From assembly GCA_938036275.1 (NCBI GenBank), contig CALHPI010000020.1, positions 1-23,000 of the forward strand: a stretch of DNA of 23,000 nucleotides, given 5' to 3'. This document shows positions 15,301 through 22,366 of the stretch, piece by piece; the stretch's first letter is position 1; every line of letters starts with the position of its first letter. The notes below the pieces were generated by a model. The model ran no database searches and was not told the DNA's origin. It worked only from the letters and a program-made list of their open reading frames with translations. The translations under genes were made by a program, and so were the position numbers. This DNA comes from Minisyncoccota bacterium. Its GTDB lineage: Bacteria; Patescibacteriota; Minisyncoccia; UBA6257; HR35.

Positions 15301-15371
15301 TGCGGGGTGGTGCAATGGTAGCACGCTGGGCTCTGGACCCGGAAATTCTGGTTCGAATCCAGACCCCGCAG
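15301..15371 (+). tRNA. tRNA-Gln (anticodon CTG)
   Basis: Acceptor TGCGGGG pairs with CCCCGCA (15364-15370), with weak U1-A72 and discriminator G73, both typical of tRNA-Gln. The anticodon stem CTGGG/CCCGG encloses CTCTGGA, giving CTG (reads CAG). T loop TTCGAAT is present. No CCA is encoded. It probably lies in the tail of the rpmJ operon transcript, as the gap to the upstream stop codon is only five bases. The rpsR -10 element starts eleven bases after it. Confidence 0.94.
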
Positions 15372-15381
15372 TAAAATTTTT

Positions 15382-15390
15382 TGGTATAAT
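15382..15390 (+). promoter_or_regulatory. Extended -10 promoter for leaderless rpsR
   Basis: TGGTATAAT ends six bases before the rpsR ATG at 15397, so the predicted transcript start is at the ATG itself. The -35 position falls in the tRNA-Gln acceptor stem and does not match a consensus. Confidence 0.6.
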
Positions 15391-15396
15391 ATAATT

Positions 15397-15591
15397 ATGA
15401 CCTGTTATTTTTGTTCCCAAGCAGCTAAGGAGATAGATTTTAAAGATGTTGAAATTTTAAAAAAATTTTTATCTACTGGCTGTAAAATTAAACCAAGGAA
15501 AGAGACCGGGATTTGTTCTTGGCACCAACGAAAATTGGCCCGGGCTATTAAAAGAGCCAGACAAATGGCTCTTTTACCTTATTTGCCATAA
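15397..15591 (+). CDS. rpsR: Ribosomal protein S18 (bS18), zinc form
   Basis: A 64-residue bS18. The N-terminus MTCYFCSQ (Cys3, Cys6) with Cys29, Cys40 and nearby His43 suggests a zinc-binding form. The core [17 protein letters not shown] and the conserved C-terminal [13 protein letters not shown] confirm the family. It stands alone: rpsF, ssb and rplI, its usual partners, are absent; missing L9 (rplI) is known for CPR bacteria. The promoter TGGTATAAT suggests a leaderless mRNA. The 3' end of the coding region holds a perfect ten-base-pair inverted repeat. Confidence 0.93.
   Translation: MTCYFCSQAAKEIDFKDVEILKKFLSTGCKIKPRKETGICSWHQRKLARAIKRARQMALLPYLP
15550..15575 (+). repeat. 10-bp perfect inverted repeat in the rpsR 3' coding end
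   Basis: AAAAGAGCCA (15550-15559), loop GACAAA, TGGCTCTTTT (15566-15575). It encodes the conserved KRARQMALL residues of S18, so protein constraint explains part of it. The A-tract/T-tract stem has the shape of a bidirectional intrinsic terminator, but no free U tract follows. Confidence 0.5.
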
Positions 15592-15593
15592 TT

Positions 15594-15602
15594 TGGTATA
15601 AT
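15594..15602 (+). promoter_or_regulatory. Extended -10 promoter after rpsR
   Basis: TGGTATAAT three bases after the rpsR stop codon. Predicted transcript start near A15609, exactly at the base of the structured element that follows. Confidence 0.6.
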
Positions 15603-15608
15603 TTATTT

Positions 15609-15681
15609 ACGGCTGGAGCTCGTTGAGTTTTTGACGGCTCCATTCCGAACGCCCCCGCTAAATAGCGGGGGATTAAATTTT
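15609..15681 (+). ncRNA. Candidate two-hairpin structured RNA (sRNA or 5' regulatory element)
   Basis: A GC-rich island in an AT-rich sequence, starting where the upstream promoter would start transcription. Hairpin 1: CGG (15610-15612) pairs with CCG (15645-15647), TGGAGC (15614-15619) with GCTCCA (15637-15642), and CGT (15621-15623) with ACG (15634-15636), closing a ten-base loop TGAGTTTTTG, with a small internal loop and a one-base bulge. A four-base linker AACG leads to hairpin 2: CCCCCGCT (15652-15659), loop AAAT, AGCGGGGG (15664-15671), followed by ATTAAATTTT. Hairpin 2 resembles an intrinsic terminator with a weak U tract. It may be a free sRNA of about 73 nt or a leader controlling the PfkB kinase gene at 15698. 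I recognise no known RNA family. Confidence 0.55.
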
Positions 15682-15697
15682 ATATTAAAATAAAGAT

Positions 15698-16627
15698 ATG
15701 ATTAGTGTTTTGGGCACAGCTACTTTAGATATTATTTTAAAAAATAAAAAAATTGAAATTGGACAAAAAATCGAGATCAATGAGGTTTTCTTTTCTTTAG
15801 GTGGTGGCGCCTTAAATGCAGCGACAACTTTTAAAAATTTAAATTTAGATTACCAGGCTTATTTTCGTTTAGGCAATGATTTAATTGCTAAAATAATTCT
15901 TCAAAAAATAAAAAAAGAAAAAATTAACTCCCAAATTTTTTTTCATCAAGGTCATTCCCAGTTTTCAGTTGTTGTTTTAACAGAAGATAAAGAAAGGACA
16001 ATATTTGTTTATCGAGGAATTAGTGAAAATTTTTCCTTAACGGAGCTTTATCAAGTAAAACCATCAGCTTTCTATTATCTAACCACAGCTCAAACTAAAC
16101 CTGAGATTTTTTACAATTTTCTTTTTAAAATTAGACCCAAGGCTAAATTAATTGCTTTGAATCCGAGTCGACAATTTTTAAAAGACAAAAAAGCTTGGCA
16201 GTGTTTAAAATTGACTGATGTTTTATTTATGAATAGTGATGAAGCCGCTGACTTTTTAAATAAAAAAGCTGATCCTTTAAAAATCGGACGAGAAATTGCT
16301 AAAAAATTGAAAATTAAAATAGTGGTAATCACCTTAGGTGAAAAAGGCTCATTAACTTTTTTTGCTGATAAAGTTTTTCAAGCTGGGATTTTTAAACCTA
16401 AGAAGGTCGTTGATTCAACGGGTGCCGGCGATGCTTTTGCCAGCGCTTTTTTTGCTAATTTAATAATGAGCCCTGATCTTAATGAGACAGCAATTAAAAA
16501 ATCAATAACCTGGGGGAGTGCTAATGCTTCAGCCAATTTAGAAAAACTGGGAGCACAAATCGGCCTTTTAAAATTACGCGATTATAAAAAATATAAAAAT
16601 TTAAAAATTGCTTCTCTTGATCTTTAA
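15698..16627 (+). CDS. PfkB-family carbohydrate or nucleoside kinase
   Basis: A 309-residue ribokinase-superfamily protein, using ATP to phosphorylate a sugar or nucleoside. Visible: N-terminal VLGTATLDII, the first signature SLGGGALNAATTFKNL (33-48), and the second signature VDSTGAGDAFASAFFANL (238-255) with the oxyanion hole GAG and catalytic base Asp245. A middle Asn/Asp/Glu motif MNSDEAADFL (178-187) matches the N-x-x-E region. The substrate cannot be told from sequence. It lies 17 bases after the structured RNA and before the flippase gene; a role in making an envelope sugar is only a guess from context. Confidence 0.88.
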   Translation: MISVLGTATLDIILKNKKIEIGQKIEINEVFFSLGGGALNAATTFKNLNLDYQAYFRLGNDLIAKIILQKIKKEKINSQIFFHQGHSQFSVVVLTEDKERTIFVYRGISENFSLTELYQVKPSAFYYLTTAQTKPEIFYNFLFKIRPKAKLIALNPSRQFLKDKKAWQCLKLTDVLFMNSDEAADFLNKKADPLKIGREIAKKLKIKIVVITLGEKGSLTFFADKVFQAGIFKPKKVVDSTGAGDAFASAFFANLIMSPDLNETAIKKSITWGSANASANLEKLGAQIGLLKLRDYKKYKNLKIASLDL

Positions 16628-16632
16628 TTAAG

Positions 16633-17907
16633 ATGATAGAAAAATTAAAGATATTACTGTGGGAGAATCTTTACCCGCGCCAAATTGTTTTTAAAAACGC
16701 TTTTTGGCTTTATCTTTCGGAAATTTTTTCCAAAGGACTCCGAGTTATTGTTTTTCTTTTAATCGCTCGCTTTTTAGGACCCAAAGATTTTGGTATTTTA
16801 GAATATTTTTTATCTTTTATTGGTTTGTTTTTTCTCTTTGCTGATTTTGGTATTTCAACTATTTTTATTCGTGATTATCAACAACGGGAAGAAAAAGAGG
16901 AATTAATTAACAATGCTTTTGCTTTAAAATTGTTTTTGTCCTTAGTTTTTGGCTTCATAGCTTTTGGTGGTTATTTTTTAGCTAAAAAATTCGATGGTTT
17001 TTTATTATATTCTATTTTTGTAATTTTTTATATCTTACAAAATATTGAAAATTTTTTCGAATCTTTTTTTGTAGCCATTGAAAGAGTTGAGAAAAAATTT
17101 ATTTTTAATACTTTAGCTTCTTTAGCACTTTTAATTTTTGTTTTAATTGGTTTCTTTTTTGTTAAAAAACATATCTTAGTGGTAGCTCTGGCTTATTTTT
17201 TGAGTATGCTTTTAGGACTTTTAATTGCCTATCTTTTTTTTAAAAGGGAAGTCCGGATTACTTTTCAATTTAAACTTAATTGGTTAAAGTACTATCTTTT
17301 TAACGGTCTACCTTTAGCGTTATTTGGTATTTTAGGTTATATCTTTTTTTCGACAGATAAAATTTTACTTTCTCACTTAAGAGGTGTTGAAGAAACTGGT
17401 TATTATTCAGTGGCTTCAAGAATAGTGGCATCTCTTTTTGTTGTTTCTTCAATTTTCAATACGGCTTTTTATCCCTATTTAGCTAGAAAAGTTAAAGAGG
17501 ATAAAAAAGCAATTGCTAAATTGCTTAAGTTTTTGATTGGAGGTTTAATGATTGCCGGTTTCATTTTAGCACTGATTACTTTTCTAATAGCTCCTCTTTT
17601 TATTCCTCTTGTTTTTGGTTTTAAATTTTTAAATTCTATTTTACTTCTCCAAACTTTGATTTGGATTATAGTTTTTGTTTATCCAGCGAATTTGTTAGAT
17701 TTTTTTCTTATTAGTTCTAATCGACAATGGCTTGATTTAGGTTTAACTTTGGTTCCCGCTTTTTTGAATATTTTTCTTAATCTTGCTTTAATACCTCATT
17801 ACGGTGCTTTGGGAGCTATTTATGCCAGTTTAACCAGTCAAGCTCTTAATTTCTTTTTAACTTTTTTAGCGACAGTTTATATTTTAAGAAAAGACCGCTC
17901 CTCGTAA
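16633..17907 (+). CDS. Wzx-like oligosaccharide flippase / polysaccharide biosynthesis membrane protein
   Basis: A 424-residue polytopic protein with about 12-14 hydrophobic segments, of the MOP (multidrug/oligosaccharidyl-lipid/polysaccharide) superfamily. The N-terminus NAFWLYLSEIFSKGLRVIVF and FLGPKDFGILEYFLSF (about 47-63) are the typical Wzx/RfbX start, and STDKILLSHLRGVEETGYYSVASRI (split about 237-262) is the conserved middle. It would move lipid-linked sugars across the membrane for a capsule, glycan or lipid II. It begins six bases after the PfkB gene, and its last 31 bases overlap the 3' end of convergent thiI. Confidence 0.87.
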   Translation: MIEKLKILLWENLYPRQIVFKNAFWLYLSEIFSKGLRVIVFLLIARFLGPKDFGILEYFLSFIGLFFLFADFGISTIFIRDYQQREEKEELINNAFALKLFLSLVFGFIAFGGYFLAKKFDGFLLYSIFVIFYILQNIENFFESFFVAIERVEKKFIFNTLASLALLIFVLIGFFFVKKHILVVALAYFLSMLLGLLIAYLFFKREVRITFQFKLNWLKYYLFNGLPLALFGILGYIFFSTDKILLSHLRGVEETGYYSVASRIVASLFVVSSIFNTAFYPYLARKVKEDKKAIAKLLKFLIGGLMIAGFILALITFLIAPLFIPLVFGFKFLNSILLLQTLIWIIVFVYPANLLDFFLISSNRQWLDLGLTLVPAFLNIFLNLALIPHYGALGAIYASLTSQALNFFLTFLATVYILRKDRSS

Positions 17908-18992
17908 ATTTCTTTTTCTAAATTAGCAATTTCTTTTTGCCATTTATTTTCAATTTTTAAAACTTCTTCAATTTTAGTTTTAGTTTTAACTTTTTTAGGA
18001 ACAAACAGAGAACAACAATCATCACCTTTAAACCGCGAGATTTTTTCAGTACCAATTTTTTGAGCTAAATTAATGATTTCTTGTTTATCAAAACCAATTA
18101 ATGGTCGTAAGATAAAACTGTTAATAGCTTGAGAAATAACTTTTAAATTTTGAATTGTTTGGGAAGCAACCTGACCTAAACTCTCACCAGTTACCAAACA
18201 ATCTGCTTTTAATTCACTTTTTAATTTTTCTGCTAATCTTAGCATTGTTCGGCGATAAAAGATAACTAAAAACTCTTTAGGAATATTTTGATAGTAAAAC
18301 TTCTGAATTTTTAAAATATTTAGCAAATAGAGTTGCGAACCTAAATTATATTCATTTAAAATCTTCACTAATTTTTCAACTTTTTCTAAACTGTCCTTAG
18401 ATGTTTGTGGATAACTATGAAAATGAATAAAATGAATTTTTAGACCCCGTTTCATTGCTAAGAAAGAAGCTACAGGCGAATCAAAACCAGCTGAGAGAAG
18501 AGCAATCCCGCTACCACTTGAAGAAACAGGTAAACCACCTAAACCAACAATTTTTTTATCAGCTAAGAAAAATTTGCCCTGGCGGTATTCCAGATAGAAA
18601 TTATGTAAGCTTTTTTTATTAAACTCAAGCTTGTAATTTTCTTTAAGATAAGTAACAGTTTTGCGAAAAATTTCTTGGGAGTTAAAGGGATAATTTTTAT
18701 CACCTCTTTTGACGATTAAATTAAAATCTTTTATTTGTTGAGGAAAATTTTGCCAAACCTCTTCTAAGGTCGAAAAAATTTTTACTTTTAAAATAACAGC
18801 AATGCCAAAAATTTTTTCTAAATCACTCTGAGCCTCTTTTTTGGTGCTTAGCCAAAAAACACCGCCTAAATTTTTAATAAATTCTAAATTCGGACCGATC
18901 TTTTTTTTAATATTTTCTTTGAGAATCTTTTCAAATCGCCAACGATTTTTTCCTTTCAAAATAACTCCAGGTGTTTTAAGGAGATAATCCAT
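17877..18992 (-). CDS. thiI: tRNA 4-thiouridine synthetase ThiI (no rhodanese domain)
   Basis: ThiI adenylates and thiolates U8 of tRNA. From ATG 18992 it has 371 residues: an N-terminal ferredoxin-like and THUMP region (GVILKGKNRWRFEKIL; THUMP to about 150), then the PP-loop pyrophosphatase domain with ALLSAGFDSPVASFLAMKRG (164-183), FIHFHSYPQTSKDSLEKV, YRRTMLRLAEKL, LVTGESLGQVASQTIQNL and ILRPLIGFDKQEI. The signature is SAGFDS where SGGxDS is usual (first Gly to Ala168). GDDCCSLFVPK (323-333) holds the likely active-site Cys. There is no rhodanese domain, so a cysteine desulfurase must supply sulfur directly, as in other short ThiI. An ATG at 19058 would extend into rplM and is rejected. 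Confidence 0.92.
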   Translation of the reverse strand: MDYLLKTPGVILKGKNRWRFEKILKENIKKKIGPNLEFIKNLGGVFWLSTKKEAQSDLEKIFGIAVILKVKIFSTLEEVWQNFPQQIKDFNLIVKRGDKNYPFNSQEIFRKTVTYLKENYKLEFNKKSLHNFYLEYRQGKFFLADKKIVGLGGLPVSSSGSGIALLSAGFDSPVASFLAMKRGLKIHFIHFHSYPQTSKDSLEKVEKLVKILNEYNLGSQLYLLNILKIQKFYYQNIPKEFLVIFYRRTMLRLAEKLKSELKADCLVTGESLGQVASQTIQNLKVISQAINSFILRPLIGFDKQEIINLAQKIGTEKISRFKGDDCCSLFVPKKVKTKTKIEEVLKIENKWQKEIANLEKEIYEERSFLKI

Positions 18993-19004
18993 TATTGAAA
19001 ATTC

Positions 19005-19013
19005 TGGTATAAT
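19005..19013 (+). promoter_or_regulatory. Extended -10 promoter for leaderless rplM operon
   Basis: TGGTATAAT ends seven bases before the rplM ATG at 19020, so transcription should start at the ATG itself. No -35 consensus at the expected position. Confidence 0.6.
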
Positions 19014-19017
19014 TATA
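19012..19017 (-). promoter_or_regulatory. Overlapping -10 box for thiI
   Basis: The palindrome TATAATTATA (19008-19017) gives a TATAAT on both strands. On the minus strand the transcript would start near 19005, leaving about a dozen bases before the thiI ATG. Confidence 0.4.
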
Positions 19018-19019
19018 TT

Positions 19020-19376
19020 ATGGAAAAAGAAGAAATTATAGTTGACGCTCAAAATCAATCCTTAGGAAGATTAGCGACGCTTATTGCTTATTATCTTCAG
19101 GGTAAACATCGAACTGATTATGCTCCCTATCTTGATCGTAGAGTTTTTGTTTTGGTGAAAAATTTAGATAAAGTTAAATTTACTGGCAAAAAATTTGATC
19201 GCAAAGTTTTTATTAAGCATACCGGTTATATCGGTCATCGTCGAGAAATTCCTTTAAAACTTTTATGGCCGAAAGATAAATTAAAAGTTTTGCGAATTAT
19301 TGTCAGTCGAATGCTACCTAAAAATAAATTAAGACCAAAGCGTCTTTTAAGAATAAAACTAATCAATGGAAGTTAA
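19020..19376 (+). CDS. rplM: Ribosomal protein L13 (uL13)
   Basis: A 118-residue uL13, shorter than the usual 140-145. Features: IIVDAQNQSLGRLATLIAYYLQGK, then DYAPYLDRRVFVLVKNLDKVKFTGKK, KHTGYIGHRREIPL, and VSRMLPKNKLRPKRLLRIKL at the C-terminus. It opens the plus-strand group rplM-rpsI-ftsW-murG-orf-rplU-secA, in which every junction overlaps or is two bases. The ATG lies at the predicted transcript start. Confidence 0.95.
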   Translation: MEKEEIIVDAQNQSLGRLATLIAYYLQGKHRTDYAPYLDRRVFVLVKNLDKVKFTGKKFDRKVFIKHTGYIGHRREIPLKLLWPKDKLKVLRIIVSRMLPKNKLRPKRLLRIKLINGS

Positions 19377-19854
19377 AACTGAAGAATTACTCAAAGAAGA
19401 CATTGCCGAAGCTAAAGAAGAAATAAGTAAAGTTGAATTCCCGGAAATAGGCAAAGGTAGATATGTGGAAGGTCTTGGTCGTCGAAAAAGAGCTGTTGCC
19501 AGAGTCCGAATTTGGGATCAAGAAGGTAGTCAAGAATTTAATATTGTAGTTAATAACAAAAATTATTTAGATTATTTTAGAAATATTGAATTGCTAAAAA
19601 TAGTCGAAGCTCCTTTAAAAAAAATTAAAGCTCAAAAAGTTTATCGCGTTACTTGTCAAGTTAAAGGCGGTGGCATAAGAGGTCAGGCTGAAGCAATCAG
19701 GCTCGGACTTTCACGAGCTTTGGTTATGTTGAATGAGGAATGGAAACCAATTTTTAAACAAGCTGGTTTTTTGACTCGTGACCCTCGCGAAGTTGAAAGA
19801 AAGAAATATGGTAAAAGAAAAGCTCGTAAAGAAGAGCAATGGCAAAAACGATAG
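19366..19854 (+). CDS. rpsI: Ribosomal protein S9 (uS9) with acidic N-terminal extension
   Basis: A 162-residue uS9, which reaches the ribosomal P site. The first 28 residues are a Glu/Lys-rich extension; the core starts at GRYVEGLGRRKRAVARVRIW (32-51). Also visible: YFRNIELLKIVEAPL, VKGGGIRGQAEAIRLGLSRAL and DPREVERKKYGKRKARKEEQWQKR split at the end. The C-terminus ends QKR rather than the usual SKR that contacts P-site tRNA, but the terminal Lys-Arg is kept. It overlaps rplM by 11 and ftsW by 16 bases. Confidence 0.95.
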   Translation: MEVKTEELLKEDIAEAKEEISKVEFPEIGKGRYVEGLGRRKRAVARVRIWDQEGSQEFNIVVNNKNYLDYFRNIELLKIVEAPLKKIKAQKVYRVTCQVKGGGIRGQAEAIRLGLSRALVMLNEEWKPIFKQAGFLTRDPREVERKKYGKRKARKEEQWQKR

Positions 19855-20933
19855 ACTTAACCTTAGTTATTCTTTTAGTAATTCTTTCTTTTTTAGGTTT
19901 AATTAATTTTTTTAGCGCCTCCTACTATTTTTCTTTAAAAAATTTCCAAGATCCTTATTTTTATTTTAAAAAATTTTTTTTTAAAATCACTTTTTTAGGT
20001 TTTTTACTATTTCTGATTGGCAATTTTTTAGGTAAGAAATTAATTTATTATAGAAAAATCTTTCTTTTTTTCTTTTTTCTTTTTTATTTGACAATCTTTC
20101 TTGGTTTTTTGCCTCAATTTCGCTGGCAAGAATCAGTGGCTCGTTGGGTCAATTTTGGTTTTTTAAGTTTTCAACCCGCTGAGATTCTTAAGCCATTTGT
20201 TATTTTATTTTTGATTTTTTTAATGACTAGAATCAAGAAATTCTCTTTAAGTCAAAAAATTTTTATTTTCTTAATATTCCTTTTTCTTGTTTTAATTCCT
20301 ATTTTCCTTCAGCCTTCCTATAGCAATGTTTTAATCATTGGTGCTTCTTTAGGAACTGTTTTTTTAAAATCTTTAAAATCAAAAAAAGAAATTTTTTTAA
20401 GCATCTTTATTCTTTTTTTAGTTTTTTTAACTTTGAGTCTTATTGGGACTTCCTTTTGGCAATATCGTTTAGAAAGATTGATCTCTTTTTTGACCCAAGG
20501 AAAAGTTTTTAGTGAAAAATATTTGCAAGTTGAGCAAGCAGTTGCGGCGGTAAGTTCTGGCGGAATTTTCGGTAAAGGGTTAGGCAAATCAGAGATAAAA
20601 ATTTTAGGTCTACCACAAATGTTAACTGATTCAATTTTTGCTATTTATGCTGAAGAAACTGGTTTTGTTGGTTCTTTAATTTTATTAATTTTGTTTTTTC
20701 TTTTAATTTTGAGGATAATAATCTTAGGAACCAGAACCAAGGTTTTTGAAAAAGAAGCTTTCGTTTTAGCTACAGCTGTTTGGCTTTGTTTACAGACTTT
20801 TTTACATATTGCTTCCAATATTGGTCTTTTTGTACCAACTGGCGTTATTTTGCCATTTTTTAGCTACGGCGCTTCCGGTCAATTAGCAATTTATTTTAGT
20901 TTAGGTATAATTAATGGTTTTAAAAATGGCTGA
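19839..20933 (+). CDS. ftsW: FtsW/RodA-family peptidoglycan glycosyltransferase (SEDS)
   Basis: A 364-residue membrane protein with about ten hydrophobic segments. SEDS proteins polymerise lipid II into glycan strands with a class B PBP. Motifs: ARWVNFGFLSFQPAEILKPF (about 101-120), SSGGIFGKGLGKS (about 239-251), LPQMLTDSIFAIYAEETGFVG (split, about 258-278, with the conserved Asp) and the C-terminal VPTGVILPFFSYGASGQ. FtsW rather than RodA is suggested by the adjacent murG, as in dcw clusters, but the sequence alone does not decide. It overlaps rpsI and murG. Confidence 0.9.
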   Translation: MAKTIDLTLVILLVILSFLGLINFFSASYYFSLKNFQDPYFYFKKFFFKITFLGFLLFLIGNFLGKKLIYYRKIFLFFFFLFYLTIFLGFLPQFRWQESVARWVNFGFLSFQPAEILKPFVILFLIFLMTRIKKFSLSQKIFIFLIFLFLVLIPIFLQPSYSNVLIIGASLGTVFLKSLKSKKEIFLSIFILFLVFLTLSLIGTSFWQYRLERLISFLTQGKVFSEKYLQVEQAVAAVSSGGIFGKGLGKSEIKILGLPQMLTDSIFAIYAEETGFVGSLILLILFFLLILRIIILGTRTKVFEKEAFVLATAVWLCLQTFLHIASNIGLFVPTGVILPFFSYGASGQLAIYFSLGIINGFKNG

Positions 20934-22071
20934 CGAAGAAATTAGAATTTGTTTAACGGGCGGAGCAACGGGGGGACATTTTTTTCCTTTAGTTTTTATT
21001 AGTCGGGAGATCAAAAGAATAGCTCAAGCAAGAAATTTACAAGTAAAGATTTTTTATTTGGGAAGTAAACCTTTTGATGAAAATTTACTTAAAAAAGAAG
21101 AGATTGAAATTTACCTTTTGCCCGAAGTAAAACTAAGAAAATATTTTAGCCTTCAGAACTTTATTGATTTTTTAAAATTACCCTTTAATTTCCTTTTAGC
21201 TTTTTATTATTTATTTAAATTTTTACCTAATATTATTTTTTCGAAAGGCGGACCTGGAAGTTTAGGTGTGGTTTTAGCTGGCTGGTTTTTGGGATTGCCA
21301 GTGGTTATTCATGATTCTGATGCACTACCAGGACTGACTAATAAAGTTTCTGGTTTTTTTGCTCAAAAGATTTTCTTAGCTTTTGCTGAAGCTACTAAAT
21401 ATTTTCCCGAAAAGAAAGTTGAAGTTGTTGGTCAGCCAATTGATTCTTATCTTATTAATGAACCAGTTACTCTTGAAGATTATAAAAGATATGGTTTAGA
21501 TCCTTATCAAAAAGTTATTTTAATTCTAGGTGGCTCTCAGGGCTCTCAATTTCTTAATGATTTAGTTGTTGAAAGTTTGCCGGAACTTTTAAATTTAGCC
21601 CAAGTTGTTCATTTAACCGGTGTTAAACATTTTCAAGATGTTTATACTTACGCTCAAGGAATTTTAAGAACAAAAAATCCGGAAAAAATAAAAAATTATC
21701 ATCCTTTTCATTTTTTACCTAACGAAGAAATAATTTATCTAATGAAACTTTCTGATTTAATTATTAGTCGCGCTGGATCAAGTACAATTTTTGAAATTGC
21801 AGCAGTGCAAAGACCAAGTATTTTGATTCCTATTGAAGAAAGAGTTGCTGGTAAGCACCAAATTTTGAATGCCCAAATTTATTTTCAAGCTGGTGCTTGT
21901 CTTGTTCTTGAAGAAAAAAATGCTAAACCTCATCTTTTAATAACCGCTATCAAAGAAATTTTTCAAGATCCCTCTTTAGGCCAAAGACTTCAAGAAGGAG
22001 CAGCTAAGTTTGCTAAGCTTCAAGCAGCTCAAAAAATAGCCGAATATTTAATTCGGAATATCAATCAATGA
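20926..22071 (+). CDS. murG: UDP-GlcNAc:undecaprenyl-PP-MurNAc-pentapeptide GlcNAc transferase
   Basis: MurG makes lipid II from lipid I at the inner membrane face. From ATG 20926 it has 381 residues: the N-terminal loop CLTGGATGGHFFPL (9-22), the amphipathic membrane region, FSKGGPGSLGVVLAG, HDSDALPGLTNKV (matching H-E-Q-N-x-x-P-G-x-x-N), ILGGSQGSQFLND (start of the second domain), SRAGSSTIFEIAAVQRPSILIP and a helix at the C-terminus. An ATG at 20914 adds four residues; I prefer 20926, which has the TTAAAAATG context seen at several genes here. It overlaps ftsW by eight bases. Confidence 0.93.
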   Translation: MADEEIRICLTGGATGGHFFPLVFISREIKRIAQARNLQVKIFYLGSKPFDENLLKKEEIEIYLLPEVKLRKYFSLQNFIDFLKLPFNFLLAFYYLFKFLPNIIFSKGGPGSLGVVLAGWFLGLPVVIHDSDALPGLTNKVSGFFAQKIFLAFAEATKYFPEKKVEVVGQPIDSYLINEPVTLEDYKRYGLDPYQKVILILGGSQGSQFLNDLVVESLPELLNLAQVVHLTGVKHFQDVYTYAQGILRTKNPEKIKNYHPFHFLPNEEIIYLMKLSDLIISRAGSSTIFEIAAVQRPSILIPIEERVAGKHQILNAQIYFQAGACLVLEEKNAKPHLLITAIKEIFQDPSLGQRLQEGAAKFAKLQAAQKIAEYLIRNINQ

Positions 22072-22364
22072 AAAAATTTTTATATTATCTTTATTTTTCT
22101 TTGCCTTTTTTCATTTGGTTTTTAATTTATATTCAAAGACCTGATTTTGTTATTGTTTTTAAAAGACCAATTAATGAAAAATCTTTAATTTTACCAATTG
22201 AAAACCTTTGGCAAATTATTTTAGTTTTTCTTGTAATTCAGATTGGCAATGAAATTTTAGTCCGACTTTTGGCAAATTATAAAATTTTTGGTAAAATTCA
22301 ACTAATCTTTATCTTCTGTCATTTTCTTGTCGCTTTTTATCTATTAATTTTTAATTTTTTTTAA
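22068..22364 (+). CDS. Small three-segment membrane protein, hypothetical
   Basis: A 98-residue protein with three likely transmembrane segments (about 5-22, 46-67 and 76-96). The loop after the first has Pro/Lys/Asn residues. I recognise no family. It overlaps the murG stop by four bases and ends two bases before rplU, so it is part of the rplM-secA operon. A role near the cell wall genes is possible but not shown. Confidence 0.75.
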   Translation: MKKFLYYLYFSLPFFIWFLIYIQRPDFVIVFKRPINEKSLILPIENLWQIILVFLVIQIGNEILVRLLANYKIFGKIQLIFIFCHFLVAFYLLIFNFF

Positions 22365-22366
22365 AA

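Noticed and set aside
15636..15651. Similarity of CCATTCCGAAC to a 5S rRNA loop segment
   Set aside because: Only eleven bases match. The rest of the 5S structure (helices I, IV and V, about 105-120 nt) is absent and the surrounding bases form other stems.
18993..19058. Longer thiI start at 19058
   Set aside because: It would overlap rplM and its promoter; the conserved ThiI N-terminus begins at ATG 18992.
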